This document shows positions 52,175 through 60,358 of a stretch of DNA of 64,000 nucleotides, piece after piece (the stretch's first letter is position 1; the number at the start of each line of letters is the position of its first letter). This stretch comes from Planctomycetota bacterium (GTDB lineage: Bacteria > Planctomycetota > UBA1135 > UBA2386). Made by a program: the position numbers and the translations under genes. The notes below the pieces were generated by a model. The model was not told where the DNA came from and searched no databases. It worked only from the letters and a program-made list of their open reading frames with translations. The stretch spans positions 434,001 through 498,000 of the forward strand of contig JACKIB010000001.1 in the NCBI GenBank assembly GCA_020638695.1, given 5' to 3'.

Positions 52175-53080
52175 CTAATCCGCCCGGCACACGTGCCGGC
52201 CCTCGAGTTGCAGATACCACTCTCTGCCGATGCCAAGCCAGCCACTCGGCAGCGGATTCACAGCCAGTGGGTTGTGGGCGAACAGCAACTCTCTGCCCGG
52301 CTCGTTCGGGAAGTTGTTCGCGCTGGCCAACGAGAAGAGGACGCCGGACAGACTCTCGTTCTTCTCCTCGAAGAACATCCGCGAGGAGACCTCCTGACCC
52401 GACCGCTTTGCAATCACTCGCCGCGGCGTTGGGCCATACGCAACGGCGCGGGCCTCGGAACTCGACAGGTCGAACCGGACGGCGTCGTTTCCGATTCCGA
52501 AGAGCAGCTTCACGACTCGCGGCATCTCCTCGTCCTCGACCAAAGCCAAGTCGATGCGACTACCCGACAAGGCGACGACGAATGCGTCGTCCGCCGACAC
52601 GATACTATCCTTCTCATTACTATCCTTCTCATTAACGTATTCGCGGTGCCTCTTGACCTTCGCCGCAATGGCAGACGCGTACCGCAGTTCGATCGGTCCA
52701 TCCGGCAGAAAGCCACACCACTGTCCCGAGCCCTCACCGAATAGCGCAGGAGCGGCATCCTCTGTGGTCCCGTTGCCGGGCGCGACGGCCTCGACCCACA
52801 GAAGTCCGGATGAGGTTTCGATCCGAAAGTCTGGTCCTTCCCGCACCCGCTCGGCCCGCGGCGTGATCCGCGCACCTTGCTGGAGCAGAACGAATGCGAG
52901 GTACAGCTCCCAAACCCGCTGCTCGAACTGACCCGGCAGTTGCTTCCTGAAGTCGGAGTCCATGAACGGCTCGGCCTCAGCCCACATTCTCTCGATGCGT
53001 TCGATCGCGTCGGGGCGGAGCCCCTCGAACTTGTTGCGCAGATCGTCCGTGATCAATGCCCTTCGCGGCCCGGCGCCCAC
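52175..53080 (-). CDS. Uncharacterised protein with nuclease-like acidic motifs
   Basis: The 301-residue protein belongs to no family I can name securely. A helix 'FEQRVWELYLAFVLLQQGA' is followed by 'GPDFRIETSSGLLWVEAVAP', giving the spaced acidic residues E...D...E of a PD-(D/E)xK-like fold. The usual final Lys is absent (E-A-V-A). A perfect duplication of five residues (NEKDS) is encoded by a 15-bp tandem repeat at 52604-52633. The gene contains lower-GC stretches unlike its neighbours. A GTG at 53080 is used, starting 2 bp after the upstream gene stop, so the two form a pair. It may be a mobile or defence-related gene (inference, weak). Confidence 0.6.
   Translation of the reverse strand: MGAGPRRALITDDLRNKFEGLRPDAIERIERMWAEAEPFMDSDFRKQLPGQFEQRVWELYLAFVLLQQGARITPRAERVREGPDFRIETSSGLLWVEAVAPGNGTTEDAAPALFGEGSGQWCGFLPDGPIELRYASAIAAKVKRHREYVNEKDSNEKDSIVSADDAFVVALSGSRIDLALVEDEEMPRVVKLLFGIGNDAVRFDLSSSEARAVAYGPTPRRVIAKRSGQEVSSRMFFEEKNESLSGVLFSLASANNFPNEPGRELLFAHNPLAVNPLPSGWLGIGREWYLQLEGRHVCRAD
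52604..52633. repeat. 15-bp perfect tandem duplication inside a coding region
   Basis: ACTATCCTTCTCATT occurs twice in direct succession. Because the unit is 15 bp it keeps the frame and adds a second NEKDS to the protein, consistent with a recent slippage event. Confidence 0.8.
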
Positions 53081-53082
53081 CG

Positions 53083-53334
53083 TCAGCCCCCCTCGTCCAG
53101 CACGATTTCGACCCGCGTGATGTGTACCGGATCGAAGTAGACCGTGTGCTTCGGGATGTCCTCGTCCGCCTCGCGGCGCGACACGATCACCGTGTGCTGG
53201 GTCAGGAACAGCAGGTTGGGATCCCGCACCTCGTGCGCGGAGCCATCCGACAGGCAGATGCGGAACGGACGGAACGGTTGGCCCTGTTCGAGCCGGCGGA
53301 TCTCACTCAGTCGCATCGCGGTGTCGGCTTGCAT
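53083..53334 (-). CDS. Small 'QPFRPF'-type protein of unknown function
   Basis: The 83-residue protein has the pattern of a small family widespread in planctomycetes: 'MRLSEIRRLEQGQPFRPFRI' followed by 'LSDGSAHEVRDPNLLFLTQH', 'TVIVSR' and a final beta strand 'VHITRVEIVL'. It is an all-beta plus one-helix fold with no known role. ATG 53334 has GGAG just upstream; an internal ATG at 53316 (MRLSEI) is the alternative start that better matches the family's usual N-terminus. It is the first gene of a pair with the 301-residue protein (2-bp gap). Confidence 0.65.
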   Translation of the reverse strand: MQADTAMRLSEIRRLEQGQPFRPFRICLSDGSAHEVRDPNLLFLTQHTVIVSRREADEDIPKHTVYFDPVHITRVEIVLDEGG

Positions 53335-53390
53335 TTCTCCATGGTAGTCGGGGAACGACAGACCGACAAAAGGGGCACGAATCTGCCGGA

Positions 53391-54302
53391 TCAGAGCAGC
53401 AGCACCGCCGCACCGGCGACGGCGAGCAGCGTCCCCGTGACACCACGCGCTTCCGGACGATCCCCGTAACACCCCCACGCGATCCCCACCATCAAGATCG
53501 GCGTAGTCGCGATCAGCACCGACGACCGCCCGGGATCCCCACTCCCACTGACCGCCACCATCGACAGCCATACCCCCAAGGTAGGCCCGAACGCGACGCC
53601 GACCGAGAGCCACGCGAATGCCCGACCGGTCATCGGCTTGCGCCGCCCCGCCGTCGTGCGCGGCGTGCACACCCAGATCACGGCGACGCCGAGCAGGCCG
53701 GCGAGCATACGCAGGTGTGCCATGGTCAGCGGTGGCAATGCGGCATGGGGCGCGCTGGTCGCGAGCTTTGCCAGCACGAGACCGAGACCCTGACCCACCG
53801 CACCGCCCAGGCCCGCGAGCACCGCGAGCGCGAGCTGCCGCGACGAGACCGCGTCCGGGCGCCACGCCGCGGCACCGCGCCGGCTACGGCTGAGCACCAG
53901 CAGCACGCCACCGCTCACCATCGCCATGCCCGCGGCTTCGCGCGCCCCCGGCCACACGCCGCGCAGACAGCCGTCGGCGAGCACCGCGAACACCGGAGCC
54001 GTGGCCATCAAGAGCGTTCCGAGCCGCGGACCGAGAACCGACAGGGCGTGGAAGTAGCACCCGTCGCCGAGCGCCAGGCCCACCACTCCGGACAGCACCA
54101 ACAAGCTGATCTGCGCCCGACCGGCGGCCGCCGGCCACACCTCGCCGAAGCACCACGCATGCACGGCAGTCAACAGCGCGACTGCCATGACGAGCCGCAA
54201 CCGATTCACCATCTGCGCGCCGACGACGCGGCCGGCCGCACCGAACGCCAACGAGCACACGGCGAAGCTGAGAGCACAGGCGAGAGCGGCGACGTCGTGC
54301 AT
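53391..54302 (-). CDS. EamA/DMT-family membrane transporter
   Basis: The 303-residue protein has about ten hydrophobic helices in two similar halves, as in drug/metabolite transporters. Half one includes 'LSFAVCSLAFGAAGRVVGAQ', 'LLVLSGVVGLALGDGCYFHA' and 'LLMATAPVFAVLAD'. Half two includes 'LAVLAGLGGAVGQGLGLVLA', 'MLAGLLGVAVIWVC' and 'SSVLIATTPILMVGIAW'. It probably exports a small metabolite or amino acid; the substrate is unknown. ATG 54302 begins just before helix 1. It is divergent from the xer recombinase gene (103 bp). Confidence 0.85.
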   Translation of the reverse strand: MHDVAALACALSFAVCSLAFGAAGRVVGAQMVNRLRLVMAVALLTAVHAWCFGEVWPAAAGRAQISLLVLSGVVGLALGDGCYFHALSVLGPRLGTLLMATAPVFAVLADGCLRGVWPGAREAAGMAMVSGGVLLVLSRSRRGAAAWRPDAVSSRQLALAVLAGLGGAVGQGLGLVLAKLATSAPHAALPPLTMAHLRMLAGLLGVAVIWVCTPRTTAGRRKPMTGRAFAWLSVGVAFGPTLGVWLSMVAVSGSGDPGRSSVLIATTPILMVGIAWGCYGDRPEARGVTGTLLAVAGAAVLLL

Positions 54303-54405
54303 CGGCGCGCAGCAGTAGAGCGTCGCGCCCGGTGAGAGACAGCAGGTTCGCCGCGGAACTTCCGCCACACTCGCCGACCGGGTCGCCCGCGGCTACGCTG
54401 CCCGC

Positions 54406-55323
54406 ATGCCCACGGCGCACCCGCTGGAGCCGCGTGCCACCGAGTTCTTGGTCGACCTCGCCGAATCGCGCGGCATGTCGTCGAGCACGGTGCGCGCCTA
54501 CCGCAGCGATCTACGCGGGTTTCTCTCCTGGCTGCCACCCGCGCGGGTCGAACCCGATCGTCTGGACATCCGCCGATACCTGGTCGAGCTGGAGCAGCAG
54601 GGGTTGGTGGCGGCATCGATCCAGCGCAAGCTCGCCGCGCTGCGGAGCTTCTTCCGCTACCTGCACGACCACCGGGTGCTCGCGCAGGATCCGGCGCGGC
54701 TGGTGCGTGGTCCCAAGCTACCGCGGCGGCTGCCGAAGGTGCTGAGCGTCGGTCAAGTCGAGACCCTGCTCGAGCTCCCGTTCGAACAGACGTTCCCGGG
54801 CCGGCGCGACCGGGCGATACTGGAGTTCCTCTACTCCACCGGGTGCCGTGTGAGCGAGGCGGCGCAAACCACGCTGTCGCATGTCGATCTGCCGGGCGGC
54901 CATGCGCGAGTTCGCGGCAAGGGACGCAAGCAGCGCCTGGTGATGCTCGGGCCCAAGGCCGTCGAAGCGCTCGAGGCCTACCTGCCGGCGCGGCGCGAAC
55001 AGCTCGAACTGCGCCAGCGCCCGGATCCCGGCGCGTTGTTCCTCAACCACTTGGGTGGACGGCTGTCGGCTCGCTGGTTGTTCGAGGTCGTGTTGTCGCA
55101 CGCGCGCCGCGCTGGCATCCCGCAGCGAGTCACGCCGCACGGGCTCCGCCACTCGTTCGCCACCCACCTGCTCGACCGCGGCGCCGACCTGCGCGCGGTG
55201 CAGGAACTGCTCGGACACGAACGGTTGGTCACCACGGCGATCTACACGCACGTGTCGATGGCGCGGCTGCGCGAAGCCTACGACAAGGCGCACCCGCACG
55301 GGGCGGATCGTTCGACCGAGTGA
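54406..55323 (+). CDS. Tyrosine recombinase XerC/XerD family
   Basis: The 305-residue protein has the N-terminal SAM-like core-binding domain ('FLVDLAESRGMSSSTVRAYR', 'IQRKLAALRSFFRYL'). The catalytic domain carries all active residues: Arg in 'GCRVSEAAQ' near 148, Lys in 'RGKGRKQRLV' near 173, His-x-x-Arg in 'TPHGLRHSFATHLL' near 246, His in 'LLGHERLVTT' near 270 and the nucleophile Tyr in 'AIYTHVSMARL' near 280. The length and motifs fit chromosomal XerC/XerD dimer-resolution enzymes rather than phage integrases. A TACGCT box lies 6 bp before the ATG, suggesting a very short leader. Whether it is XerC or XerD cannot be decided from the sequence alone. Confidence 0.93.
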   Translation: MPTAHPLEPRATEFLVDLAESRGMSSSTVRAYRSDLRGFLSWLPPARVEPDRLDIRRYLVELEQQGLVAASIQRKLAALRSFFRYLHDHRVLAQDPARLVRGPKLPRRLPKVLSVGQVETLLELPFEQTFPGRRDRAILEFLYSTGCRVSEAAQTTLSHVDLPGGHARVRGKGRKQRLVMLGPKAVEALEAYLPARREQLELRQRPDPGALFLNHLGGRLSARWLFEVVLSHARRAGIPQRVTPHGLRHSFATHLLDRGADLRAVQELLGHERLVTTAIYTHVSMARLREAYDKAHPHGADRSTE

Positions 55324-55626
55324 GGACCTGGCCGGCATGGCGCACACCTGGGACTCGCGGCCGCAGACCGCGACAGGCGCGCGTGCCGCTGGCCGATTGC
55401 ACACTCGGATGCGCACCGCGGTGGAGTGCAGATCGCCCAGGCGCTTCTCGGCTGCCCGAACCGCGGCACGAACCCCACGACATCACGGTCTCCGCCACAT
55501 CGGCTCCCCTTCGCGGCGATCCCCGGCGGTGGGTCGCCGCCCAGGATCGGGTACCATCACGGTGTCGCGTCACTGTTCGCGGCGCACCTCCTTCATGAGT
55601 CGCCAGCGCAAGTTCCCGGACCTCGC
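55324..55626. other. Interval upstream of the Wzt-like ATPase gene
   Basis: The 303 bp hold no supported gene. A GGGTACCATCAC segment near 55549 could provide a -10 element. The last 44 bp (55583-55626) resemble the R2 repeat, with insertions. Confidence 0.5.
55583..55626 (+). repeat. Possible R2 repeat, copy 4 (diverged)
   Basis: CGCACCTCCTTCATGAGTCG followed by GCGCAAGTTCC and ACCTCGC aligns to 35401-35441 only with gaps. It directly abuts the ATG at 55627. The similarity is suggestive, not secure. Confidence 0.3.
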
Positions 55627-56880
55627 ATGAGCCAGCCGCAGCCGGCGATCGTCGTCCGGGACGTGTCGAAGACCTACCGCATCTACGGCAACCCGTTCGG
55701 CCGCATCAAGGAGCTCTGGCCGTGGAACAAGCGGCCACACCACAAGGCGGTCCACGCGCTCCGCAGCATCAGCTTCGACGTCATGCCAGGGCAGTGCGTC
55801 GGCCTGGTCGGGGGCAACGGTGCCGGCAAGTCGACGCTGCTCAAGATCCTGACGGGGACGACGTTCCCCGACACCGGCAGCTACGGGATCCGCGGCAGCG
55901 TCGCAAGCCTTCTCGAGCTCGGTGCCGGCTTCATGATGGACTTCACGGGGGCCGAGAACATCTACATGAACAGCGCGATACTCGGGATCCCGCGCAGGGA
56001 GATGAAGCGGCGCTTCCACGAGATCCTCGAATTCAGCGAGCTCGAGGAGTTCATCGACGCACCGATCCGCACCTACTCGTCGGGCATGATCTGTCGGCTC
56101 GGGTTCTCCGTCGCCGTCGCCACCGATCCCGATGTGCTGATCATCGACGAGATCCTGTCGGTAGGCGACATGCGCTTCCAGCGCAAGTGCACGGAGCGGA
56201 TCTACGACTACAAGCAGCGCGGCAAGACGCTGTTCTTCTGCTCGCACTCGCTCTACGACGTGCGCCAAATCTGCGACACGGCGATGTGGCTCGAACAGGG
56301 CCAGCTGCGGATGCAGGGTGATGCAGTCACGGTGACGCACGAATACTCGACCTGGCAGAACAAGCTCTATGACGCCGACGGCGGGACACCCGACGTGCTG
56401 CCCACCGACTTCGACCGTGAACTGCCACACATCGTGTCGGCGACGCTCGTCGACCTGCACACGGGCGAGCCACGCAGTCGCTTCCAGCCACGCGAGGCGG
56501 TGGGGATCCGAGTACACGTCCGCAACGGCACCGTGCCGACCAAGATCGCGGTCGGCTGCGCACTGCTGCGACCCGACAAGCTGATCCTGTTCTCCGCCAG
56601 CACGGAGATGGACCAGGTTCCGGTCGACCTGCCGACCGAGGGCTGCGTGACGCTGTGCCTGGGCGACCTGCGCGTCCTCTCGGGCGCGTTCGTCGTGCTG
56701 TGCGCGGTCATGGACGAACACGGGTTCCATCGTTACCACCAGATTCCGACGAGCGAGAACCTGCACATCTCGGTGTCGGAGGAGCGAGAACTCGGCCTCG
56801 TGCTCCACGAGCACGAGTGGCGAATCGAACCGATCCCGGCGCGGGGCGACGACGCGGTGCACGACCACCCGCGGAACTGA
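55627..56880 (+). CDS. Polysaccharide/teichoic-acid-type ABC transporter ATPase with Wzt C-terminal domain
   Basis: The 417-residue protein has an ABC ATPase domain of the polysaccharide-export class: Walker A 'VGGNGAGKSTLLKI' near 65, the subtype 'SLLELGAGFMMDFTGAENIY' near 100, the signature 'YSSGMICRLGFSVAVA' near 153, Walker B 'DVLIIDEILSVGD' near 172 and the H-loop 'FCSHSLYDV'. From about 250 there is a C-terminal Wzt-like beta-sandwich domain ('RELPHIVSATLVDLHTGEPR', 'REAVGIRVHVRNGTVPTKIA') that in Wzt recognises the O-antigen terminus. A membrane partner (Wzm-like permease) is not adjacent, which is unusual. It converges with a GNAT-type gene (87 bp). Confidence 0.92.
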   Translation: MSQPQPAIVVRDVSKTYRIYGNPFGRIKELWPWNKRPHHKAVHALRSISFDVMPGQCVGLVGGNGAGKSTLLKILTGTTFPDTGSYGIRGSVASLLELGAGFMMDFTGAENIYMNSAILGIPRREMKRRFHEILEFSELEEFIDAPIRTYSSGMICRLGFSVAVATDPDVLIIDEILSVGDMRFQRKCTERIYDYKQRGKTLFFCSHSLYDVRQICDTAMWLEQGQLRMQGDAVTVTHEYSTWQNKLYDADGGTPDVLPTDFDRELPHIVSATLVDLHTGEPRSRFQPREAVGIRVHVRNGTVPTKIAVGCALLRPDKLILFSASTEMDQVPVDLPTEGCVTLCLGDLRVLSGAFVVLCAVMDEHGFHRYHQIPTSENLHISVSEERELGLVLHEHEWRIEPIPARGDDAVHDHPRN

Positions 56881-56967
56881 CCAGACGGTGCCCCAAAGGG
56901 TGCCCCACAGGTGCCGCGGCGCACGCGCGGGTGGTCTGCCCGTCGGTGCGGGACCTCGCCGCACCCG

Positions 56968-57999
56968 TCACTCCCCGTTGCGCTTTCGTGCTCCCGACGT
57001 GCCCGGCGAGGGCGGGTGAACGACCGGCTCGCCGATCGTGAGGCGGGGCATCGCGCGCAACCCCGCATCGGCCAGCGTCACGTGCCAGTGCTCCGACAGC
57101 CACAGGTGGTGGATGTGCGGGAGCACCGGGTGAATCGCGAGATAGGCCTCGGGACCGGCCACGACTTCGAAGCCTGCCTCTTGGAAGAGCGACAGGGTGA
57201 ACACGTCCGAAGTCCAGAAGCGCGTGTGCACCGGCGTACAGGCGTCGACGATCACGGCGTGCAGGAGCGCGCGCACCGATTCCGAGTCCTGGGGTCGCAC
57301 GGCCCAGTCGAGGATCCAGCGAACGCCGCCCGCGTCGCGCGTGATCGCCATGCCAGTGCGCTCGCCCGCCTGCCAGGCCTGCCAGATGCGGTCGGAGCGC
57401 CCCGGGGCCACCGCCCGCCAAGCGTCGAATTCGCCACTCCGCCGCACACCGCAACTCCCGACGTCCAGGCAGCGGGCCGACACCGAGCCATCGCCATCTC
57501 GCGTGATGACGGCGCCTTCTCCGACGAGTTCGAGCACTGGCCGGATGGCCGGGCGATGCAGGTCGATGGACGTCGCGACTGCATCATGCCCGAAGGTGCG
57601 TCGCATGTGCCACCAGTCGACCTCGTCCCACTGACCGAAGACAGCGGCGAGGTGCTCACGGATCTCGAAGGTCGTCTGGAACACATCGTAGAGGGCAGCG
57701 AACAGGCCGTGCACGCCGCCCGTCCGGTACGCGGGTTCGATGAAGCAGCCGTGCAAACGACCAAACAGCAGCGGCGAGCCCGACACCAGCATCGGGACGT
57801 GCGTCACGCCCAGGTGCGCGACGATACGACCGTCCGGGGCGGCGGCGAGGACGCTCGAGGAGCCGTGCGGGTTGTCCCGCAGCGCGCAGGCGACGTGCTG
57901 TCGGATCCGGCTGGCATCGCCGCCGGTGGCCCTCGCGAACCCGTCGGCGATGCCAGCCCAGTCGTCTTCCGCAGCAGTGCGCAGCTCGAAGTGCCCCAT
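56968..57999 (-). CDS. GNAT-like N-acyltransferase, last gene of fabB-GNAT-GNAT operon
   Basis: The 343-residue protein has a GNAT-type N-terminal domain: 'MGHFELRTAAEDDWAGIADG', the strand 'IVAHLGVTHVPMLVSG' and the region 'FIEPAYRTGGVHGLFAALYD', which corresponds to the acetyl-CoA-binding helix motif. A second GNAT-like half of weaker similarity follows. It resembles its upstream neighbour in size and layout, so the two are probably distant paralogues. The acyl donor and acceptor are unknown. It lies 34 bp after the stop of that neighbour on the minus strand. Confidence 0.7.
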   Translation of the reverse strand: MGHFELRTAAEDDWAGIADGFARATGGDASRIRQHVACALRDNPHGSSSVLAAAPDGRIVAHLGVTHVPMLVSGSPLLFGRLHGCFIEPAYRTGGVHGLFAALYDVFQTTFEIREHLAAVFGQWDEVDWWHMRRTFGHDAVATSIDLHRPAIRPVLELVGEGAVITRDGDGSVSARCLDVGSCGVRRSGEFDAWRAVAPGRSDRIWQAWQAGERTGMAITRDAGGVRWILDWAVRPQDSESVRALLHAVIVDACTPVHTRFWTSDVFTLSLFQEAGFEVVAGPEAYLAIHPVLPHIHHLWLSEHWHVTLADAGLRAMPRLTIGEPVVHPPSPGTSGARKRNGE

Positions 58000-58033
58000 C
58001 AGCGTGCTCGCGTTCGTGTCCGGCGGGATCGCA

Positions 58034-59032
58034 TCAGACGATGTCGAAGTCGGCCAACGTGTAGTACCAGTGCTCGCGAAGGAAGCGCGGATCGAGCTGC
58101 GGCACGAAGGGACGCGCCGTCATCATGTAGGGCGACGGCCGGACGCGGAATCCGAAGCCCTGGAACGCTCGGAACCAGGGCGAGGACGTAGGACACAGGA
58201 ACACGACGATGGAACGGCCGAGTCGGGCGTAGTGCTCGCGCACGACAGACTGCAGCGACCGAGCCGCGGCGTGGTCGTCAGGGTCGCACAGCCAGTCCAC
58301 GACGATGCCGACATCGTTGTCCATGAGGCGCGCGAGACGGTGCACGGCGTAGGCCCGGAGCGCGTGGTCGGTCGTACTGCGGGCGAGCGTGATCCGGTAC
58401 GGCGAGGTCGGTGCGTCCAGGAAGCGCCAGCGGAGGAACCGCGCATTCCGCCGCGCCATGCACCGATAGCGGGGTAGCAGACGCTCGCACAGCGCGCTCA
58501 CGTCGTCGTCGATGGACGTCACCTCATGGACCTCGACGCCGGTGTCGACCCCTTCCGACGCCTCGCCCTGCGACACGAGCAACCACTGCTGACGCAGCAT
58601 CCAGTAGTCGGAGTAGCGGTTGCCGATGCGAGTCGCGCGCCGGTTGGGGAAGCCGAACATGACGGCACTGCCGCCGGGGATGCCGTAGGTCGACGTGTAG
58701 GCCTGGGCCAGTCGCGCGAACAGGCCGGGGTTGCGCAGACCGCGGCGCACCGAAGGGTCGGTGCACGTGTCGCAGCTCTGCGCGAACGTGAGCGTCTCGT
58801 TGTCGACGCAGACATCCAAGAGGATGCCGCCGAAGTGCCCGACGATCCGCCCCTCGACATCATGGGCGACGAGTCCTTGGAAACCGGCAGGATTGCTACC
58901 GTACTTCCAATGCCACCACGCAGCCCCGAACTCGTGGGTGCCGTCGCCGCCGAAGACGGTCGTCAGGAGACCCGCAATCGCCTCGGCATCGTCCGGGCTC
59001 GACCGGCGCATGATGAACTCCGCGTTCGTCAC
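58034..59032 (-). CDS. GNAT-like N-acyltransferase, coupled to the ketosynthase gene
   Basis: The 332-residue protein starts 'NAEFIMRRSSPDDAEAIAGL', a typical GNAT entry, followed by 'WWHWKYGSNP' and 'GRIVGHFGGILLDVCV'. A variant acetyl-CoA loop reads 'SVRRGLRNPGLFARLAQAYT', and there is a 'MFGFPNRRATRIGNRYSDYW' segment as in long GNAT proteins of polysaccharide loci. The second half contains another strand-helix set. The GTG start (59032) overlaps the stop of the fabB-like gene (GTGA, 59029-59032), which indicates translational coupling and a shared pathway with the ketosynthase. The substrate is unknown. Confidence 0.75.
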   Translation of the reverse strand: MTNAEFIMRRSSPDDAEAIAGLLTTVFGGDGTHEFGAAWWHWKYGSNPAGFQGLVAHDVEGRIVGHFGGILLDVCVDNETLTFAQSCDTCTDPSVRRGLRNPGLFARLAQAYTSTYGIPGGSAVMFGFPNRRATRIGNRYSDYWMLRQQWLLVSQGEASEGVDTGVEVHEVTSIDDDVSALCERLLPRYRCMARRNARFLRWRFLDAPTSPYRITLARSTTDHALRAYAVHRLARLMDNDVGIVVDWLCDPDDHAAARSLQSVVREHYARLGRSIVVFLCPTSSPWFRAFQGFGFRVRPSPYMMTARPFVPQLDPRFLREHWYYTLADFDIV

Positions 59033-60249
59033 GGTCCGTCGTGCCGCCGCAGCACCAGGCTCGCGTTCGTCCCGCCGAACCCGAAGTTGTTCGTCATGAC
59101 CGTGCACAGACCGGCGTGGTCACGGCGCTCCGTGACCAGTGGCAACCCTTCGAGCTCGGGGTCGACGTCGGTCACGTTGATCGAGGGTGCGAGAAAATCG
59201 TGCTCGAGCATAAGCATGCAGTGGATGGCCTCGAGCGCGCCAGCGGCCGCCAGGGTGTGACCTCCCATGGACTTGGTCGACGAGAAGGGCGGCACGCCGT
59301 CGCCGAACACAGCCCGCATTGCGTCGACCTCCCTGAGATCGCCGAGCGGCGTGCCGGTGCCATGCGTGTTCACGTAGTCGATGGACGTGTCGACCGTGGC
59401 CAGCGCCAGCCGCATGCAGCGCGCAGCTCCCTCGCCGGACGGGGCGACCATGTCGGCGCCATCCGAAGTGGCACCGTAGCCCACCAGTTCGGCGTGGATC
59501 CGCGCGCCGCGCGCCAGCGCATGGTCGAGTGCCTCGACCACGACCATGCCCGCACCTGCCGACATGACGAAGCCGTCGCGAGCCCGATCGTAGGGTCGTG
59601 ACGCCTGTGCGGGGGTCGCGTTGAAGCGGGTCGAGAGGGCGCCCATCGCATCGAACCGGCAGGCGATGGTCCAGTCCATCTCCTCACCGCCGCCGGCGAA
59701 CACCACATCCTGCTTGCCCCACTGCACCTGCTCCATGGCAGCACCGATGCAGTGTGCGCTCGTCGCGCAGGCCGACGTGACCCCGTAGCTGAGGCCCTGG
59801 ATGTGGTAGGCCGTCGCGAGGCTCGCGGCGACGCTGCTGCCCATCGTGCGCGGAGCGGTGAAGGGACTGACCCGACGCAGTCCGCGCTGACGCAGCGTGT
59901 CCACGCTCTCGACGAGACTCGCCGCCGACGACGCACCCGCCGCGGCGATGACGCCGATGCGCGGATCGGAGATGGCATCGGGGTCGAACCCCGCGTCGCG
60001 CAGGGCCTCGCGCATGGCGATCCAGGCGTGGATGGCCGCCGTGCACATGTGGCGGCGAGACCGCCGATCCAGGTGCGCATCGACTTCGACATCGACCAGG
60101 CCCGACACGTGGGAGCGCAGACCGGCCTGCCGGTACGACTCATCGAACACGATGCCCGAGCGGCCGGCGTGCAACGAGGCGAAGACCTCGGCCACCGAAT
60201 TGCCCAGGCACGAGACTGCGCCCATACCGGTGATGACGACTCGTCGCAT
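59029..60249 (-). CDS. Beta-ketoacyl-ACP synthase (FabB/KAS I-like)
   Basis: The 406-residue protein has the complete KAS set: 'RRVVITGMGAVSCLGNSVAE' at the start, active-site Cys in 'SACATSAHCIGAAMEQ' near 160, His in 'YVNTHGTGTPLGDLREVDA' near 296, and Lys/His in 'SSTKSMGGHTLAAAGALEAI' near 330. The Cys context is that of FabB rather than FabF. It condenses malonyl-ACP with an acyl primer. No acp, fabA or fabG lies next to it, so it may serve a dedicated acyl product rather than bulk fatty acid synthesis (inference). It is the first gene of a three-gene minus-strand operon with two GNAT-like proteins. ATG 60249 is the family start. Confidence 0.92.
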   Translation of the reverse strand: MRRVVITGMGAVSCLGNSVAEVFASLHAGRSGIVFDESYRQAGLRSHVSGLVDVEVDAHLDRRSRRHMCTAAIHAWIAMREALRDAGFDPDAISDPRIGVIAAAGASSAASLVESVDTLRQRGLRRVSPFTAPRTMGSSVAASLATAYHIQGLSYGVTSACATSAHCIGAAMEQVQWGKQDVVFAGGGEEMDWTIACRFDAMGALSTRFNATPAQASRPYDRARDGFVMSAGAGMVVVEALDHALARGARIHAELVGYGATSDGADMVAPSGEGAARCMRLALATVDTSIDYVNTHGTGTPLGDLREVDAMRAVFGDGVPPFSSTKSMGGHTLAAAGALEAIHCMLMLEHDFLAPSINVTDVDPELEGLPLVTERRDHAGLCTVMTNNFGFGGTNASLVLRRHDGP

Positions 60250-60358
60250 GCGCACTTCGGAGGGTCTGCGGGGCCGCCCCGACGTGGCCGACCAACCTAT
60301 CAGACGTTGGCGGTCCTCGCCACGGCAGCAGGGTTCGCCGCCGCCAGGACTCGAGCAC

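Noticed and set aside
54406..55323. The Xer recombinase as integrase of a mobile element covering 51.3-53.4 kb
   Set aside because: It is closer to housekeeping XerC/D in length and motifs, is separated from the suspect pair by an EamA transporter gene, and no tRNA-flanking attachment repeats were found.
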